Positions 62,129 through 64,000 of a stretch of DNA of 64,000 nt are shown piece by piece. Origin of the DNA: Thermoguttaceae bacterium. Its GTDB lineage: Bacteria; Planctomycetota; Planctomycetia; Pirellulales; Thermoguttaceae. The position numbers and the translations under genes were made by a program. Below the pieces are notes generated by a model. The model saw only the letters and a list, made by a program, of their open reading frames with translations. It was not told the origin of the DNA and did no database searches. Within the stretch, counting starts at the first letter, position 1, and every line of letters begins with the position of its first letter. The stretch is taken from positions 31,213 through 95,212 of the forward strand of contig JAFYQR010000142.1 in assembly GCA_017559825.1 (NCBI GenBank), in the 5' to 3' direction.

Positions 62129-63505
62129 TTAATCTTCGAGCGAAACGACGATTTCGGCGGCGTCGAGACCGGCGACGGCGTCGCGAGTCAAGACGATTCG
62201 CTCCATTTCGGCGGGCGCGACGCGTTGCCGGCGCAACTCTTTCAGAACGGCGCCCGATTCGTTTTCGGCGCGGACGACGAGCCGCTTGTTCGCGAAATTG
62301 TTCGAAACGCGCAAGAAAAGCGGGATTTGTTCCGGAAGCGCGTCGCGGTCGAGGCGTTGCGGAACGACGTAATTGACGTTCGCGCCGTTGCGGACGACGA
62401 TCGGCGTCGCGGCGGCGGAGGTCGGCGCGGTTCCGAGAACAAACTCGGCGGCGTTGCGCCCGGCTTCCTCGGCCTCTTCCGAGACGAAGTCGACTAAGTC
62501 GTGAACGTGCAACGCGTTGCCGCAAGAGAAAACGCCCGGAATCGACGTTTCGCGACGTTGCGAAACGATCGGCCCGTTCGTGCGGCGGTCGATTTCGACG
62601 TTCGCGGCGCGGGCGACTTCGTTTTCCGGAATCAAACCGACCGAAAGAAGAAGCGTGTCGCAGTCGAATTCGATTTCCGTTCCGGGAATCGGCGCGCGTT
62701 TTTCGTCGACTTTCGCGACGACGACTTTTTCAAGACGGCGATCCCCCTCGACGCGAACGACCGTGTGCGCCAAGTAAAGCGGGACGTCGAAGTCTTCCAA
62801 ACATTGGACGACGTTGCGCGTCAAGCCGTTCGAGTAAGGCATTAACTCGACGACCGCCAACACTTTAGCGCCTTCGAGCGTCAAGCGGCGCGCCATAATG
62901 AGGCCGATGTCGCCGGAGCCGAGAATGACGACGCGGCGACCGACTTGCTCGCCTTCGCGGTTGACGTAACGCTGCGCCGCGCCCGCGGTGAAGACGCCGC
63001 TCGGACGGTCGCCCGGGACGCCGATCGCGCCGCGAGTGCGTTCGCGGCAACCGGTCGAAAGGACGACCGATTTCGCGCGAATCGTTCGGAAACCGAAAGT
63101 CGGCGACGCGGCGCGGATAACGAGCGGAGCGTCGGCGGTTTCGGCGCCGTCTTCGCGAGCGACGTCCAAAACGGTCGCTTCCAACTCGACGGCGATTTCG
63201 CGGCGCTTGATTTCGTCGATAAAACGTCCGGCGTATTCGGGGCCGGTCAGCTCTTCCTTAAAGCGACGCAAGCCGAAGCCGTTGTGAACGCATTGGTTAA
63301 GAACGCCGCCGAGTTCGTTTTCTCGTTCGAGAATCAACACCCGTTTCAAACCCGAATCGAACGCGGCGACCGCGGCGGCCAATCCGGCGGGGCCGCCTCC
63401 GACGACGACAAGCTCCCAAGGGGCCGAATCGACGGCGGCGGAAGAAGAGGCGCGGAGAACGTCCGCGTTCGAGGCGGCGGAAAGAGAAGCGCGTTCGGAG
63501 GTCAT
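62129..63505 (-). CDS. FAD/NAD(P)-dependent oxidoreductase
   Basis: 458 residues. After a 28-residue Ala/Ser-rich leader it has the FAD motif VVVGGGPAGLAAAVAAFDSG, VVLSTGCRERTRGA, the second dinucleotide motif VVILGSGDIGLIMARRLTLEG and a closing GVFSCGNALHVHDLVD. There is no CxxxxC redox disulfide, so it is not a thioredoxin-reductase-type enzyme. The layout resembles the anaerobic glycerol-3-phosphate dehydrogenase-like clade that often pairs with a DUF1667 protein, but no such partner or glycerol gene is near. Substrate unknown. It lies downstream of serA on the same strand, beyond the serA terminator. Confidence 0.83.
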   Translation of the reverse strand: MTSERASLSAASNADVLRASSSAAVDSAPWELVVVGGGPAGLAAAVAAFDSGLKRVLILERENELGGVLNQCVHNGFGLRRFKEELTGPEYAGRFIDEIKRREIAVELEATVLDVAREDGAETADAPLVIRAASPTFGFRTIRAKSVVLSTGCRERTRGAIGVPGDRPSGVFTAGAAQRYVNREGEQVGRRVVILGSGDIGLIMARRLTLEGAKVLAVVELMPYSNGLTRNVVQCLEDFDVPLYLAHTVVRVEGDRRLEKVVVAKVDEKRAPIPGTEIEFDCDTLLLSVGLIPENEVARAANVEIDRRTNGPIVSQRRETSIPGVFSCGNALHVHDLVDFVSEEAEEAGRNAAEFVLGTAPTSAAATPIVVRNGANVNYVVPQRLDRDALPEQIPLFLRVSNNFANKRLVVRAENESGAVLKELRRQRVAPAEMERIVLTRDAVAGLDAAEIVVSLED

Positions 63506-63616
63506 ATCGAAGGCCTTTCGGAGAAATTTCGGTTAAAATAGGGGGAATGGGAGGAAAAAACGCGACGAGATTCGAACGGAAGAGGCGGAAAATCGACGCG
63601 TTTGAAAACGCAAAAA

Positions 63617-63657
63617 GCGCCGTTTGACCGACGTCGGCAAGACGCGGTCAACGGCGC
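63617..63657 (-). terminator. Terminator of serA
   Basis: GCGCCGTTTGACCG (63617-63630) pairs with CGGTCAACGGCGC (63645-63657) with one bulged base; on the minus strand TTTTTGCGTTTTC follows the stem. Confidence 0.8.
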
Positions 63658-63695
63658 GAAAGCGTTCGGCTAACGGACGAACGAACGGCGAAACG

Positions 63696-64000
63696 TTAGT
63701 TCATCCAGGACGGATATTGGCCCGGTTCCGGGAGTTGCGCGGCGACGACGCTGTGAATTTGCGGCAACGCGGCGACGTCGGCGACGAGTTCCGGCGGAAC
63801 GACGCCGTCGAGGGCCAAGACGCTGACCGCGTCGCCGTCCGGCGCGTGCAGGTTGCGACCGAGCGTCATGTGCGCAATGTTGACGCCGTATTTCGCCGAG
63901 GTCGCGCCCAACGCGGCGACGACGCCCGGTTGGTCGGGTTGCGTCGTAACGAGGAGCGCGCCGTCGAGGTGCGCGTCGATGCGGAGCTTGTTGTAAAGGA
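63696..64000 (-). CDS. serA: D-3-phosphoglycerate dehydrogenase, C-terminal fragment (cut by window edge)
   Basis: The frame is open to the edge; about 101 residues are seen. TTQPDQPGVVAALGATSAKYGVNIAHMTLGR and VSVLALDGVVPPELVADVAALPQIHSVVAAQLPEP are the ACT regulatory domain of the long-type SerA that starts serine synthesis. The catalytic NAD domain would lie outside the window. It ends with PSWMN and a hairpin terminator follows. Confidence 0.85.
   Translation of the reverse strand, partial: LYNKLRIDAHLDGALLVTTQPDQPGVVAALGATSAKYGVNIAHMTLGRNLHAPDGDAVSVLALDGVVPPELVADVAALPQIHSVVAAQLPEPGQYPSWMN

Overview
The window reads as chromosomal DNA of a planctomycete, probably Pirellulales-like; this is inferred from gene content, not from any 16S gene. 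The signs are a Ser/Thr kinase with a planctomycete-style N-terminal extension, a DUF1080 (3-keto-disaccharide hydrolase-like) secreted protein, LRR and TPR lipoproteins, a Tat-exported xylose-isomerase-like protein, a divergent MurE and secreted glycan-active proteins (GH10, sialidase-like), all in moderately GC-rich DNA with strong GCG/GTC/TCG codon preference. That preference opens very long antisense mirror ORFs, which I have left out.

Layout. 1-6,850 (all minus): start of rpoD (cut by the window edge), dnaG, transketolase, hemC. 7,000-9,350 (minus): DUF1080 protein, then a two-gene lipoprotein/LRR operon. 9,750-15,125 (plus): Ser/Thr kinase fused to a degenerate receiver, Tat sugar isomerase-like protein, and a TPR lipoprotein / repeat membrane protein / scpB operon. 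15,150-19,970 (minus): ruvX, an orphan N6-adenine methyltransferase, ftsH. 20,600-28,600 (plus): uvrA with a large acidic insert, ilvN, ilvC, sialidase-like protein, radical SAM protein. 29,150-32,760 (plus): hpf, ptsN, ptsH, ptsI, a permease-less phosphotransfer cluster. 33,000-36,210 (plus): DUF2344 protein, RNase E/G, rplU. Then pheS (minus), clpB (plus) and a GH10 xylanase (minus).

43,373-52,682 is an integrated element of about 9.3 kb at the 3' end of a tRNA-Arg(UCU) gene. A 17-bp duplication of the tRNA end flanks it. All its recognisable genes are on the plus strand: a small RHH-like protein, an ORF without a start codon, an XRE regulator, two orphan proteins, an excisionase-like protein, a 1,035-aa primase/ATPase and a tyrosine integrase next to the tRNA. 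It has subterminal direct and inverted repeats and an AT-rich repeat-bearing candidate origin, but no capsid, terminase, portal or relaxase gene. The best reading is a phage-satellite-like or other small replicating integrative element that depends on a helper. It is the most likely undescribed system here.

53,100-64,000 returns to housekeeping genes: a MenC-like enolase-superfamily enzyme (minus), priA and a divergent murE (plus), mutL, an FAD/NAD oxidoreductase and the C-terminal end of serA (minus). Replication, repair and recombination genes (dnaG, uvrA, priA, mutL, ruvX, scpB) are frequent but scattered. Several genes lack their usual partners nearby: pheS without pheT, rplU without rpmA, ilvN without ilvB, scpB without scpA.
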